Assembly: GCA_964609495.1 (NCBI GenBank)
Contig: CAZSTA010000026.1
Coordinates: forward strand, 1 to 27,902
Direction: 5' to 3'
DNA: 27,902 bases
From: CAZSTA01 sp964609495 [NCBI: uncultured bacterium]
GTDB taxonomy: Bacteria; CAZSTA01
The notes below the pieces were generated by a model that saw only the letters and a list, made by a program, of their open reading frames with translations, made no database searches and was not told the DNA's origin. Made by a program: the position numbers and the translations under genes. This document shows positions 15,721-22,767 of the stretch, one piece after another; within the stretch, counting starts at the first letter, position 1; every line of letters begins with the position of its first letter.

Positions 15721-16178
15721 CCCTCTATACCATATTTCTTTTTAAGATATTCGAGTTGAAGTTTGAAGAACTTTTGATTATCATCATATCTTCTAGCCGC
15801 ATAAGATTGGAACTCAATGAAGCTATACTCATCCCTTTGATATAAGGGAATGCCTCCTGAAGCCACCTCGAAGAGAAGGAGAGGAGTCGCCCTGTTGAGA
15901 ACCACCATATCGAGATCTCCCCTCAATACTCCAGCCAGATCCTCCATCAAAGACATCTCCCACTCCCAATCTTCCCTCTGCTCGCCATCTCTCCAACCAT
16001 ATTTAAGAGATCTCACCGCCACATCAACATCACTATAAGGTCGATTATATCCTTTAGCGAAAGATCCAAAGATGATGACGAGATCGAGATAATATCTCTC
16101 AGCGAGTTCAACTAGCTTCTCTCTATTATCCGCTGGACAGATCTCATCTAAAAGTTCATCAGGGTTGATATTTCTCAT
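15717..16178 (-). CDS. mntA: MntA-like nucleotidyltransferase antitoxin
   Basis: 153-residue minimal nucleotidyltransferase. The signature GS-x10-DxD is exact: G38, S39, then D50 and D52 (YSDVDVAV). The third acidic residue is probably D90 (GDLDMVVL). In characterised systems MntA uses ATP to add AMP to the HepT active-site tyrosine. It is the first gene of the six-gene leftward unit, behind a good promoter that holds a short palindrome. The ATGA overlap with hepT marks them as a pair. The insert between D52 and D90 (KYGWRDGEQREDWEWEM) is acidic and aromatic. Confidence 0.88.
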   Translation of the reverse strand: MRNINPDELLDEICPADNREKLVELAERYYLDLVIIFGSFAKGYNRPYSDVDVAVRSLKYGWRDGEQREDWEWEMSLMEDLAGVLRGDLDMVVLNRATPLLLFEVASGGIPLYQRDEYSFIEFQSYAARRYDDNQKFFKLQLEYLKKKYGIEG

Positions 16179-16224
16179 CAGTTAGTAAGTCCTGTTTGAA
16201 TTGATGCCTATTCTATTAGGTATA

Positions 16225-16253
16225 ATTATAGCATATCCTATAGGCGATTTCAA
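16225..16253 (-). promoter_or_regulatory. Promoter of the mntA-hepT-macro operon with palindromes
   Basis: Reading leftward: TTGAAA (16248-16253), 17 bp, TATAAT (16225-16230). The spacer contains the perfect palindrome CCTATAGG (16237-16244). A related imperfect one, CCTATTCTATTAGG (16207-16220), lies just downstream, centred 27 bp away. These are plausible operator sites for autoregulation by the toxin-antitoxin pair (inference). The leader is about 40 nt. Confidence 0.65.
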
Positions 16254-16340
16254 CTTAGACAAAGGTAACTGAGTATAAAATGATAAGTTTATTTCGAAGT
16301 TTATCACCTAGTTGACCTTATCTTCTATTGAAGATAAAGA

Positions 16341-16369
16341 TTGGATATTTAAGATTTGTAAATTATATT
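16341..16369 (+). promoter_or_regulatory. Candidate promoter of the small membrane protein gene
   Basis: TTGGAT (16341-16346), 17 bp, TATATT (16364-16369), about 100 nt before the ATG at 16471. The leader contains a small hairpin (AGTCGT at 16381-16386 with ACGACT at 16395-16400). It is divergent from the mntA promoter. Confidence 0.4.
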
Positions 16370-16470
16370 TTAATAAGAAAAGTCGTCTGAAACCACGACT
16401 AATCATATAAAGCTTTAGAATCGCTCTGTAATTTCGCTCGAAGCGCGATAATCCGAAAAGGAGCACGAAG

Positions 16471-16791
16471 ATGGCGATAAATATAAACCCCTATCTAGTC
16501 TATATTCTAGAGGGTATAATCTTTCTCCTCCTCGATCTTATAATAGCTCGCGTAGTCGTCTCCCTCGGCGATTTCGTCTTAGCGAAGATAGATGAGATAC
16601 CAATCTCTTGGTCGGAGGTATGGAAGGATAACGGCGCGGGATTTAAAAAGAACTGGGAGATTTTGATGGTCTTATGGCCTCTGGTGGTTGTGGTTATCAT
16701 CTCGGGAGTGATGCTTCTAGGAGGAAGGTATATACTGAGATATAGCAAGATCATATTTAAGATTCCGCATTCTCCTTCTCACAGCTCCTAG
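16471..16791 (+). CDS. Small two-helix membrane protein, unknown
   Basis: 106 residues. There are two strongly hydrophobic segments, about 8-37 and 64-87, joined by a soluble loop of about 27 residues containing ISWSEVWKDNGAGFKKNW, with a short basic tail. AAGGAG 7 nt before ATG 16471, an upstream promoter-like pair and a strong terminator just after the stop all support a real single-gene unit, even though it is the only plus-strand gene between 1.2 and 23.7 kb. I do not recognise the family. Its place directly upstream of and divergent from the mntA-hepT operon may be chance. Confidence 0.6.
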   Translation: MAININPYLVYILEGIIFLLLDLIIARVVVSLGDFVLAKIDEIPISWSEVWKDNGAGFKKNWEILMVLWPLVVVVIISGVMLLGGRYILRYSKIIFKIPHSPSHSS

Positions 16792-16800
16792 TAAGAGATG

Positions 16801-16841
16801 GTAAAGAGATCCCCTAGCTTGGACTAGAGGGATCTCTTTAC
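16801..16841 (+). terminator. Terminator of the small membrane protein gene
   Basis: A 13-bp stem (GTAAAGAGATCCC at 16801-16813 with GGGATCTCTTTAC at 16829-16841), continued by CTAG/CTAG after a one-base bulge and closed by a 6-nt loop. The tail CATTTCTTT is moderately T-rich. It begins 9 nt after the stop codon. Confidence 0.75.
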
Positions 16842-16892
16842 TCATTTCTTTATCCCTCTCTGAGACCGGAAAATGTAAGAGGTCAAATTGTT

Positions 16893-17074
16893 TAAATCAC
16901 CCTCTCCTAACCTCCTCCCATCTTGGTTTTTGCTGAATTAATAAGGCTATCAAAGAATCTTGTTAATTATCACCCTCCCCTAACCCCCTCCCATCAAGGG
17001 AGGGGGGAATAAAGGGCTTTAGTTCAATCTCAGTGTTCCCTCTCCCCTCGTGGGAGAGGGATAGGGTGAGAGGG
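16893..17074 (-). repeat. Composite palindromic repeat, inverted copies
   Basis: Two tandem B-type pieces and one A-type piece in reverse orientation to the copies at 11.8-12.1 kb. The first B piece (16896-16925) is truncated. The second is complete (stem 16984-16992 with 16998-17006). Palindrome A follows (17038-17046 with 17052-17060), then ATAGGGTGAGAGGG. The B-spacer-A order is the exact mirror of copy 2. It lies between the 3' ends of the membrane protein gene and recD2, so it may also stop recD2 transcripts. Confidence 0.78.
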
Positions 17075-17088
17075 AAAGCCGAGGCTAC

Positions 17089-19251
17089 TTAATATCTAAC
17101 CTTCTCCTCTATCGTCCCCTTGATCCTCTCCGCCAGACTGCTATATCTCCTCTCGATCTTATTGTTGCGGATAGCGATTCCCATAGCCTTCTTCGTCCCT
17201 ACGATAACCACCAACTCCTTAGCCCTCGTAACCGCAGTATAAAGAAGGTTGCGCTGGAGCATCATATAGTGCTGAGTGAGTAGAGGTAGCACTACCGCCC
17301 TATACTCGCTTCCCTGACTCTTATGGACGCTGATCGCATAAGCTAGAACGATTTCATCAAGATCAGGGTATTCGTATGATACCACCGAATCCGCATACTG
17401 CACATCGATTACCTGATTCTCATCATCGATTCTCACGATCCTCCCAATATCCCCATTAAACACGTCCTTATCATAGTTATTGATTATCTGCATCACCTTA
17501 TCGCCGAGACGAAATCCTCTCCTTCCCCTCACCCAGCTATCAGTTGGAGTAGCAGGAACGAAGGTATCTTGTAGGACTTTGTTGAGATTATTCGCTCCAG
17601 CTATCCCTCGATACATTGGGCAGAGAACTTGAATATCCTCTAGGGAATCATAGCCATAGTATTCTTGAAGCCTCCTAGCACATAATTCCTTTATAATCTC
17701 GACTACCCTCTCAGGATCCTCCTCCTCGATCAGATAGAAATCTTGTTTCCGCCCTCCCCTGAGAAGAGGGAACATCCCCTTATTTATCCTATGCGCATTG
17801 ACGATGATCAAGCTCTCCCGTGCTTGACGGAATATCTCTGTTAAGCACACCACCTCGACCATTCCCGAAGCTATTATATCCTTGAGAACATTCCCCGCTC
17901 CTACCGCGGGAAGCTGATCGACATCTCCTACTAAGATCAAAGAGGCAGTGGAGGGAATAGCTTTAAGCAAATTATTCATCAACAGTAGATCGACCATCGA
18001 GGCTTCATCAATGATAACAACATCAGCAGGTAAGGGATTATCCTGATTCCGCTGGAAACCTCCCCTCTGGAAACTATACTCTAAAAGGCGATGGATCGTC
18101 TTGGCTTCATAGCCAGTAGTCTCCGATAACCTCTTAGCGGCTCTGCCAGTAGGGGCGGCTAAGAGAACCCGCGCAGACTGCTGTTTCATCAACTCTAAGA
18201 TGCCGATAGTAGTTGTCGTCTTTCCAGTTCCTGGGCCTCCAGTTAGAATCATCACCTTGTTGACTAAGGCTTTCCACATCGCCTCTCTCTGATTATCAGC
18301 GAATCTAATCCCCTTTATTCGCTCTATTCGAGCGATGATCTTATCAAAGTTTACATAAGATATACGCGGTTTCCTCCTAAGAAGTTGCCTCAATCTTCCT
18401 GCGACTCCCACCTCGGCGTAGTAGAAAGGAGGAAGATAAATATTGTCTCCCTCGATTATCACCTCTGAATTTTGCTCCAACCTATCGAGAGGAGGGGCTA
18501 TCAATTCAGTAGGATTCTCCAATATCTCACTGCTCTTAGCTAATAACTCCTCCTTTGGAGCATAGGTATGACCGTCCTCCGAGAACTGCGAGAGGACATA
18601 TTTGAGACCAGCGGTGAGGCGCAGAAATGAACTCTTCTCCACACCCATACTATCCGCGATTCTGTCCGCGGTCCTGAAACCGATACCATAGATATCATCG
18701 GCGAGGCGATATGGATTCTCCCTCACTATCTCGATCGCTTGATCTTCATAGGCTCGATAGATCTTAGTAGCATAGGTGGTGGAGACATTATGAGCTTGGA
18801 GAAAGATCATTACATCCTTGATATGTTTCTGTTCCTCCCAGGCTTTGGCGATCATCTCCACCCGCTTTGGGCCGACTCCCTCTACCTCGCTTAACCTTTC
18901 GATATCCTCCTCAATGACCCGGAGAGTATCTAATCTGAAATGCTTCACGATCCGCTTAGCGGTTACTGGCCCAATCCCCTTGATCAAACCCGATCCCAGA
19001 TACTTCTCGATTCCAGTGATCGTGGCGGGGACCAGGCTCTTATACTCTACGATCTTAAACTGCCTGCCATAGCGAGGATGAGTCACCCACCAACCTTTCA
19101 GAGCCAAACCTTCACCTACCGATACCGATAGTAACTCTCCAATAACAGTTACTATCCCCTTCTGCCCAGTCGGTTGAAACCTTAATACCGAATATCCATT
19201 TTCGTCATTTTGATAGGTAATACGCTCTACAGTTCCTTCTAGATAATCCAT
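17089..19251 (-). CDS. recD2: RecD2-type ATP-dependent DNA helicase
   Basis: A stand-alone RecD2 of 720 residues, a 5'-to-3' SF1B DNA helicase for repair and replication in bacteria without, or in addition to, RecBCD. Order: N-terminal OB-like part (1-70), helix-hairpin-helix repeats (GIGPVTAKRI near 92, VEGVGPKRV near 124, GIGFRTADRI near 191), Walker A GGPGTGKT at about 338-346, motif II VIIDEASMVD, motif III GDVDQLPAVGAGNVL, and the late SH3/motif VI region AISVHKSQGSEY with VTRAK near the end. All helicase motifs look intact. Start ATG 19251 has only a weak GAAG ribosome site. A hairpin lies just upstream, so its own promoter is not clear. Confidence 0.95.
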   Translation of the reverse strand: MDYLEGTVERITYQNDENGYSVLRFQPTGQKGIVTVIGELLSVSVGEGLALKGWWVTHPRYGRQFKIVEYKSLVPATITGIEKYLGSGLIKGIGPVTAKRIVKHFRLDTLRVIEEDIERLSEVEGVGPKRVEMIAKAWEEQKHIKDVMIFLQAHNVSTTYATKIYRAYEDQAIEIVRENPYRLADDIYGIGFRTADRIADSMGVEKSSFLRLTAGLKYVLSQFSEDGHTYAPKEELLAKSSEILENPTELIAPPLDRLEQNSEVIIEGDNIYLPPFYYAEVGVAGRLRQLLRRKPRISYVNFDKIIARIERIKGIRFADNQREAMWKALVNKVMILTGGPGTGKTTTTIGILELMKQQSARVLLAAPTGRAAKRLSETTGYEAKTIHRLLEYSFQRGGFQRNQDNPLPADVVIIDEASMVDLLLMNNLLKAIPSTASLILVGDVDQLPAVGAGNVLKDIIASGMVEVVCLTEIFRQARESLIIVNAHRINKGMFPLLRGGRKQDFYLIEEEDPERVVEIIKELCARRLQEYYGYDSLEDIQVLCPMYRGIAGANNLNKVLQDTFVPATPTDSWVRGRRGFRLGDKVMQIINNYDKDVFNGDIGRIVRIDDENQVIDVQYADSVVSYEYPDLDEIVLAYAISVHKSQGSEYRAVVLPLLTQHYMMLQRNLLYTAVTRAKELVVIVGTKKAMGIAIRNNKIERRYSSLAERIKGTIEEKVRY

Positions 19252-19262
19252 CTTATCTTCAG

Positions 19263-19299
19263 AAAGGAGCGACTGGAGAAGAACTCCAGTCGCTCTTTT
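19263..19299. terminator. Bidirectional hairpin terminator before recD2
   Basis: A perfect 12-bp stem (GAGCGACTGGAG at 19267-19278 with CTCCAGTCGCTC at 19284-19295), a 5-nt loop, and flanking AAAG/TTTT that can extend the stem. The plus-strand side has a clean TTTT tail and the minus side CCTTTCT. It sits 4-5 nt after the stop of the leftward isomerase gene, which it probably terminates, partly insulating recD2. Confidence 0.7.
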
Positions 19300-19303
19300 A
19301 ATA

Positions 19304-20107
19304 CTACAGACCGTAGTTATCCTTAATATACTTACGACTTATCTTAGCACTCTCTAAAGGAATATGAGTTGTTACATCCAACTCCCAACATATCCAACCA
19401 TCGAAATTTATCCTATCCAACACCTTCTTAACTCCCATGAGGTCCAAATAACCCTCTCCCAGATCCATGAACTTAGCGCCCCACTCATACTTATCCGCAT
19501 CCTCCCTCAAATCCTTGAGGTGGACATAGGCGATGCGATCGGCGTATTTGTCGAAGGTCTCCACTGGATCCGCTCCCCCTAAAGCTAAGTGGCCAGTATC
19601 AAAAGCCATCTTGAGCAGATCAGGATCGGTCATCTCACAGAGGATATCGACCTCCTTCTTAGTCTCAATAAGAGTCCAAGCGTGGTTATGGAAAGCGGCT
19701 GTTACCCCTATATCCTTGCACCTCTTCCCCACCTCGTTACAACCAGCGGTAAAGGCTTTATACTCCTCCATCGGATGACCGCCTTCGGGCTTCCTCACTC
19801 CACCGCTAGCTATAAGCACGATGTCGCAATCGAACTTCTTGAGTGCCTCAGCAACCTCGAGTACTCTCTTGATCTCATCCTCTCGCTTAGCTTTGTCTAG
19901 GAAACTGACGCCACAATAAGCAGAGGATACTTTCAGCCCATATTTATCAACTATGCTCCTCAGCTTATCTAAATCATCTAAATTATCTAAATAGCCCGGT
20001 ACAGGAGCCTCCACCCCCTCATATCCAGCCTCAGCTATCTCCTTGGCTATCTCTGGAAAATCTATCCTCCCCCAAACGATAGGATTAGCACTGACTTTTG
20101 CGTTCAT
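19304..20107 (-). CDS. Sugar phosphate isomerase/epimerase (AP-endonuclease-2 fold)
   Basis: 267-residue TIM-barrel protein of the xylose-isomerase-like superfamily, including inosose dehydratase (IolE) and tagatose epimerases. Metal and substrate signatures are GYEGVEAPV near 28, AFHNHAWTLIET near 137-148 (His pair), AFDTGHLALGG near 169-179 (Asp and His), RIAYVHLKD near 192 and CWELD (Glu) near 244. FHNHAWTLIE and DTGHL are closest to what I know of IolE-like proteins, but I would not assign a substrate. ATG 20107 follows AAAGGAGG. It starts 18 nt after the nitroreductase stop, so the two share the promoter at 20660-20688, and it ends at a terminator hairpin. It is probably cytoplasmic sugar or polyol catabolism. 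Confidence 0.85.
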   Translation of the reverse strand: MNAKVSANPIVWGRIDFPEIAKEIAEAGYEGVEAPVPGYLDNLDDLDKLRSIVDKYGLKVSSAYCGVSFLDKAKREDEIKRVLEVAEALKKFDCDIVLIASGGVRKPEGGHPMEEYKAFTAGCNEVGKRCKDIGVTAAFHNHAWTLIETKKEVDILCEMTDPDLLKMAFDTGHLALGGADPVETFDKYADRIAYVHLKDLREDADKYEWGAKFMDLGEGYLDLMGVKKVLDRINFDGWICWELDVTTHIPLESAKISRKYIKDNYGL

Positions 20108-20125
20108 AATTCCCTCCTTTTATAT

Positions 20126-20614
20126 TTAATATTTCTCCCAATGGAGAACATCTTCCAACGATTTCTTAGGCGGACAATTGGGCCATTCCGTAGCAACGCC
20201 TATCGGGACCAAAGTCAGAAGTCGCTTATCCTCAGGAACACCTAATAACTTCTTATACTCCCTCTCATAGGGAAGTGTATATCCCTCTAACCAGCAGGAG
20301 CCATATCCTAAAGCGGTCGCGGCGATCAACATATTCTCGATAGCCGCTGAGCCGTCCTCCAACCACCATCTCGATTTTGGATCCATTACCACCACGATCA
20401 CCGCTCCTGCCTTATCTATCCATCTGGCAGACTTCTGCATCTTAGCCATCGTCCCCTTATCAGTAACCACAATGAAATCCCAGGGCTGACGATTGCTACC
20501 GCTTGTCGCTAATCTTCCGGCATCGATGATCTCCTCCAGATCACCTCTAGGGATCGGATCGCCCGTAAAACTTCTAACGCTTCTCCTCTCTCTAATAGCT
20601 TCAAATGCTTCCAT
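20126..20614 (-). CDS. Nitroreductase-family FMN oxidoreductase
   Basis: A small nitroreductase-fold flavoprotein of 162 residues, at the short end of the family. The FMN-binding ERRSVRSF is at about 9-16, SGSNRQPWDFIVV at about 38-50 (Asn and Pro-Trp), ENMLIAATALGYGSCW near 93-108, and the late LVPIGVATEW. Such proteins reduce nitro groups, quinones or enones with NAD(P)H; the true substrate is unknown. ATG 20614 has GAGGGG 9 nt upstream. It is the first gene of a two-gene unit with the isomerase and has an excellent promoter with an overlapping palindrome, so it is likely to be repressed and inducible. Confidence 0.9.
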   Translation of the reverse strand: MEAFEAIRERRSVRSFTGDPIPRGDLEEIIDAGRLATSGSNRQPWDFIVVTDKGTMAKMQKSARWIDKAGAVIVVVMDPKSRWWLEDGSAAIENMLIAATALGYGSCWLEGYTLPYEREYKKLLGVPEDKRLLTLVPIGVATEWPNCPPKKSLEDVLHWEKY

Positions 20615-20659
20615 CTACTTCATCCCCTCACATAAAATATATTGTAAAAGCTTGAGAGT

Positions 20660-20696
20660 ATTATATCATTACCCCTTACCCTTGTCAAGTTGACAA
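20660..20696 (-). promoter_or_regulatory. Consensus promoter with overlapping palindrome
   Basis: Reading leftward: TTGACA (20683-20688), exactly 17 bp, TATAAT (20660-20665), both perfect. The palindrome TTGTCAA-G-TTGACAA (20682-20696) covers the -35 box, a classic position for a repressor site. The leader to the nitroreductase start is about 40 nt. Confidence 0.8.
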
Positions 20697-20699
20697 AGG

Positions 20700-20731
20700 A
20701 AATCCCATGAACTTAGGCATTCGTGGGATTT
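20700..20731 (-). terminator. Terminator of the rpoZ operon
   Basis: Stem AAATCCCA (20700-20707) with TGGGATTT (20724-20731), extended by GAA/TTC past one mismatch. On the minus strand the stem is followed by TTTCCTTTGTC. It lies 32 nt past the rpoZ stop and directly before the nitroreductase promoter. Confidence 0.6.
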
Positions 20732-20762
20732 ACAAACCGAACTATATATCATAGGAACTTTC

Positions 20763-20975
20763 TCAGGATTTATCCTTTTCCTCCCTTTCTCTCTCATAAG
20801 TTATTTCTCCGTCCGCTACCTCTTTCAAAGCTGTGGAGATAAGCCGATCTCTCTTTCTCCCTAAAATCCGATCGTTGCTTTCGCCAATTTGTTTAGCTCT
20901 TTTGGATACTAATACGACCAGAGCATATTTGCTATCAATTTTAGACAACAAATCATCTATAGTATATTTTTTCAT
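20763..20975 (-). CDS. rpoZ: DNA-directed RNA polymerase omega subunit
   Basis: 70 residues. The omega subunit helps assemble beta-prime into RNA polymerase. It begins MKKYTIDDLLSKIDSKYALV and contains the conserved VSKRAKQI segment, then RLISTALKEVADGEITYE, as in other bacteria. The tail is highly charged. The frame opens at 20993, but GGAGGG 8 nt upstream of ATG 20975 and the family's usual start favour the shorter form. It lies 39 nt after gmk, as in many Firmicutes-like and other genomes, and is the last gene of its operon before a hairpin terminator. Confidence 0.93.
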   Translation of the reverse strand: MKKYTIDDLLSKIDSKYALVVLVSKRAKQIGESNDRILGRKRDRLISTALKEVADGEITYEREREEKDKS

Positions 20976-21014
20976 CAGAAGATCCCTCCTCAAAAGGCAG
21001 CTTTTCCCTAGTCC

Positions 21015-21632
21015 TTATCTTATGCGGCATCTCTCGGCCATCAGGATAGCCCTTAATTCCTCTTCGGCTTTATCGAGTTCATCATTTACTATCAAATAGT
21101 CATAATTTCTCCAGTAATTCATCTCCCGTTTCGCCCTCTCTATCCTCCCCTTGATCCTCCTTATATCCTCAGTTCCTCGCCTACTAAGCCTCTGCTTTAG
21201 AACCTCCAGAGAGGGAGGGACAACGAAGATGAACACCCCCTGAGGGAACTTCTCTTTGATCTGCATCGCTCCTTGAACCTCGATCTCTAATACTATATCA
21301 TCTCCTCTCTCTAAAGTATCCATCAAAAATTTCTTCGGAGTTCCATAGTAGTTATCGCAATAGACTGCCCATTCTGCCAACTCATCCGCCTCGATCATCT
21401 CCCTGAACTTCTCAACTGATACGAAGAAGTAATCATCGCCCTCCTCCTCTCCTTCACGTTGTTTGCGAGTCGTCACCGAGACGGAATAGACTAGTTCAGG
21501 AAAACTTCCCCTTAAGCTATTTATCAAAGTAGTTTTTCCTGAACCGGAGGGTCCTGAAACTACCAATATTCTTCCTCCTCTTAAAAGCTCCTTATAATCT
21601 TCTGCTAAAGCAATATCATCTCTCTTATTCAA
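21015..21632 (-). CDS. gmk: Guanylate kinase
   Basis: Converts GMP to GDP with ATP, an essential step of nucleotide supply. The P-loop [10 protein letters not shown] comes about 30 residues from the start. The GMP-binding [21 protein letters not shown] and the [10 protein letters not shown] segment follow, then the lid (RLSRRGTED). The length of about 205 residues is normal, with about 20 extra N-terminal residues. The frame is open to TTG 21653, but AAGGAG before TTG 21632 with a 7-nt spacing makes the later TTG more likely; it overlaps the remA stop by 8 nt. It belongs to the mnmD-yicC-remA-gmk-rpoZ operon. Confidence 0.95.
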   Translation of the reverse strand: MNKRDDIALAEDYKELLRGGRILVVSGPSGSGKTTLINSLRGSFPELVYSVSVTTRKQREGEEEGDDYFFVSVEKFREMIEADELAEWAVYCDNYYGTPKKFLMDTLERGDDIVLEIEVQGAMQIKEKFPQGVFIFVVPPSLEVLKQRLSRRGTEDIRRIKGRIERAKREMNYWRNYDYLIVNDELDKAEEELRAILMAERCRIR

Positions 21633-21882
21633 TTCTCCTCTCCTTACTGACAAATCTTCCGGAGATCGTATCCGGCAAAACCGCAGATAGGATTACATGA
21701 TCGCTATCAGTTACTAAGATCGCTCTTGTTCTTCTCCCACAGGTGGCATCGATCAACTTTCCAGTTGAACGAGCTTTTTCCTTCAGCCTCCTCATCGGAG
21801 CTGAATCAGGAGTTAGAATCGCCACTACCCTATCAGCCACCACGAGGTTGGAGAAACCTATATTTATTAGTTTGTTATCCAT
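21625..21882 (-). CDS. remA: RemA/DUF370-family DNA-binding regulator
   Basis: 85 residues, close to Bacillus subtilis RemA in length and motifs: [19 protein letters not shown] at 4-22, [11 protein letters not shown], and [25 protein letters not shown], the family's core signature, with Cys where RemA usually has Tyr. RemA binds AT-rich DNA as a ring-shaped oligomer and activates matrix and osmoprotection genes in Bacillus. Its wide presence between yicC and gmk elsewhere suggests a broader role. ATG 21882 has AAGGAATT just before it. It lies 18 nt after yicC. Confidence 0.92.
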   Translation of the reverse strand: MDNKLINIGFSNLVVADRVVAILTPDSAPMRRLKEKARSTGKLIDATCGRRTRAILVTDSDHVILSAVLPDTISGRFVSKERRIE

Positions 21883-21900
21883 AATTCCTTACCTCTCAGA

Positions 21901-22767
21901 TCATTCTATATTTCTGGCTTGTTCCCTAATTCTCTCCAATATCTCCTTAATTGCGATCACTCTTTTAGTTATATCCAGATCGCTAGTCTTAGAGCCAATG
22001 GTATTGGACTCGCGAAGCATCTCTTGTAGGATGAACTCTAGTTTTTTCCCGCATGGCTCAGGCGACGATAGAGTCTCCTCCATCTGCTTAAGATGGCTTT
22101 TAAGACGCACTAATTCCTCAGATATATCGCATCTATCAGCGAAAAGCGTTATCTCCATAGCTAAGCGATTTTCATCTACTATACCTTCTGCCTCTAGACT
22201 TTGTAACTTAATGCGAAGTTTCTCTTTATACTCCTCCACCACTACTTGAGATCGCTCCTCTATCTTAGCCAGAGGTGACTTCATCTCCTCTAACCTGCTC
22301 CTAATATCGTCCTCCAGCTTTTCGCCCTCCTTCTTTCTCATCTCCTGCAGTCCTTCGAGCGCCCCCCAAAGAGCTGGCTCTATAGAATCCCATATCTCCT
22401 CTAGGATCTCTTCCTCCTCCTCGATCTCCATAACCTGAGGCATACGTAGAATCGTGTCTATTTCTATCTCCCTCAAAACTCCTAAATGACCTTGCAATTC
22501 CTCGATCTGCTTATAATAGACTTCAGCCAGCTCCTTATTTATCTTAGCTGGAACGATGGCTTTCTTCAATCTCTCATAACTAATACCAACTTCCACGTAA
22601 CCCCTAGCTATCCTTTCCTTAACGAACTTAGTAACATTGCTCTCCAGAGGACGATATTCCCGGGGAAGTCGGCAACGTATCTCAAAGTAACGATTGTTGG
22701 TCGAGCGCGTATCCACTGTGAAATGTCGAACAAGATCGCTATATTCACCTCGTCCATATCCGGTCAT
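21901..22767 (-). CDS. yicC: YicC-family endoribonuclease
   Basis: About 288 residues. YicC/YloC proteins are ring-forming endoribonucleases. The N-terminal signature SMTGYGRGEY, RSTNNRYFEIRCRLPREY near 20-40 and the C-terminal DRCDISEELVRLKSHLKQM and GKKLEFILQEMLRESNTIGSKT are all present. The middle is helical and charged. Start choice is open: ATG 22767 shares ATGA with the upstream stop and implies coupling, but it leaves out the two or three residues usually found before SMTG. GTG 22794 keeps them but overlaps its own AGGAGG. I prefer ATG with moderate confidence. Confidence 0.9.
   Translation of the reverse strand: MTGYGRGEYSDLVRHFTVDTRSTNNRYFEIRCRLPREYRPLESNVTKFVKERIARGYVEVGISYERLKKAIVPAKINKELAEVYYKQIEELQGHLGVLREIEIDTILRMPQVMEIEEEEEILEEIWDSIEPALWGALEGLQEMRKKEGEKLEDDIRSRLEEMKSPLAKIEERSQVVVEEYKEKLRIKLQSLEAEGIVDENRLAMEITLFADRCDISEELVRLKSHLKQMEETLSSPEPCGKKLEFILQEMLRESNTIGSKTSDLDITKRVIAIKEILERIREQARNIE

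Noticed and set aside
21743-22249. 168-codon plus-strand frame opposite remA and yicC
   Set aside because: Spans two well-supported minus-strand genes and their junction; Ser/Leu-rich shadow translation.
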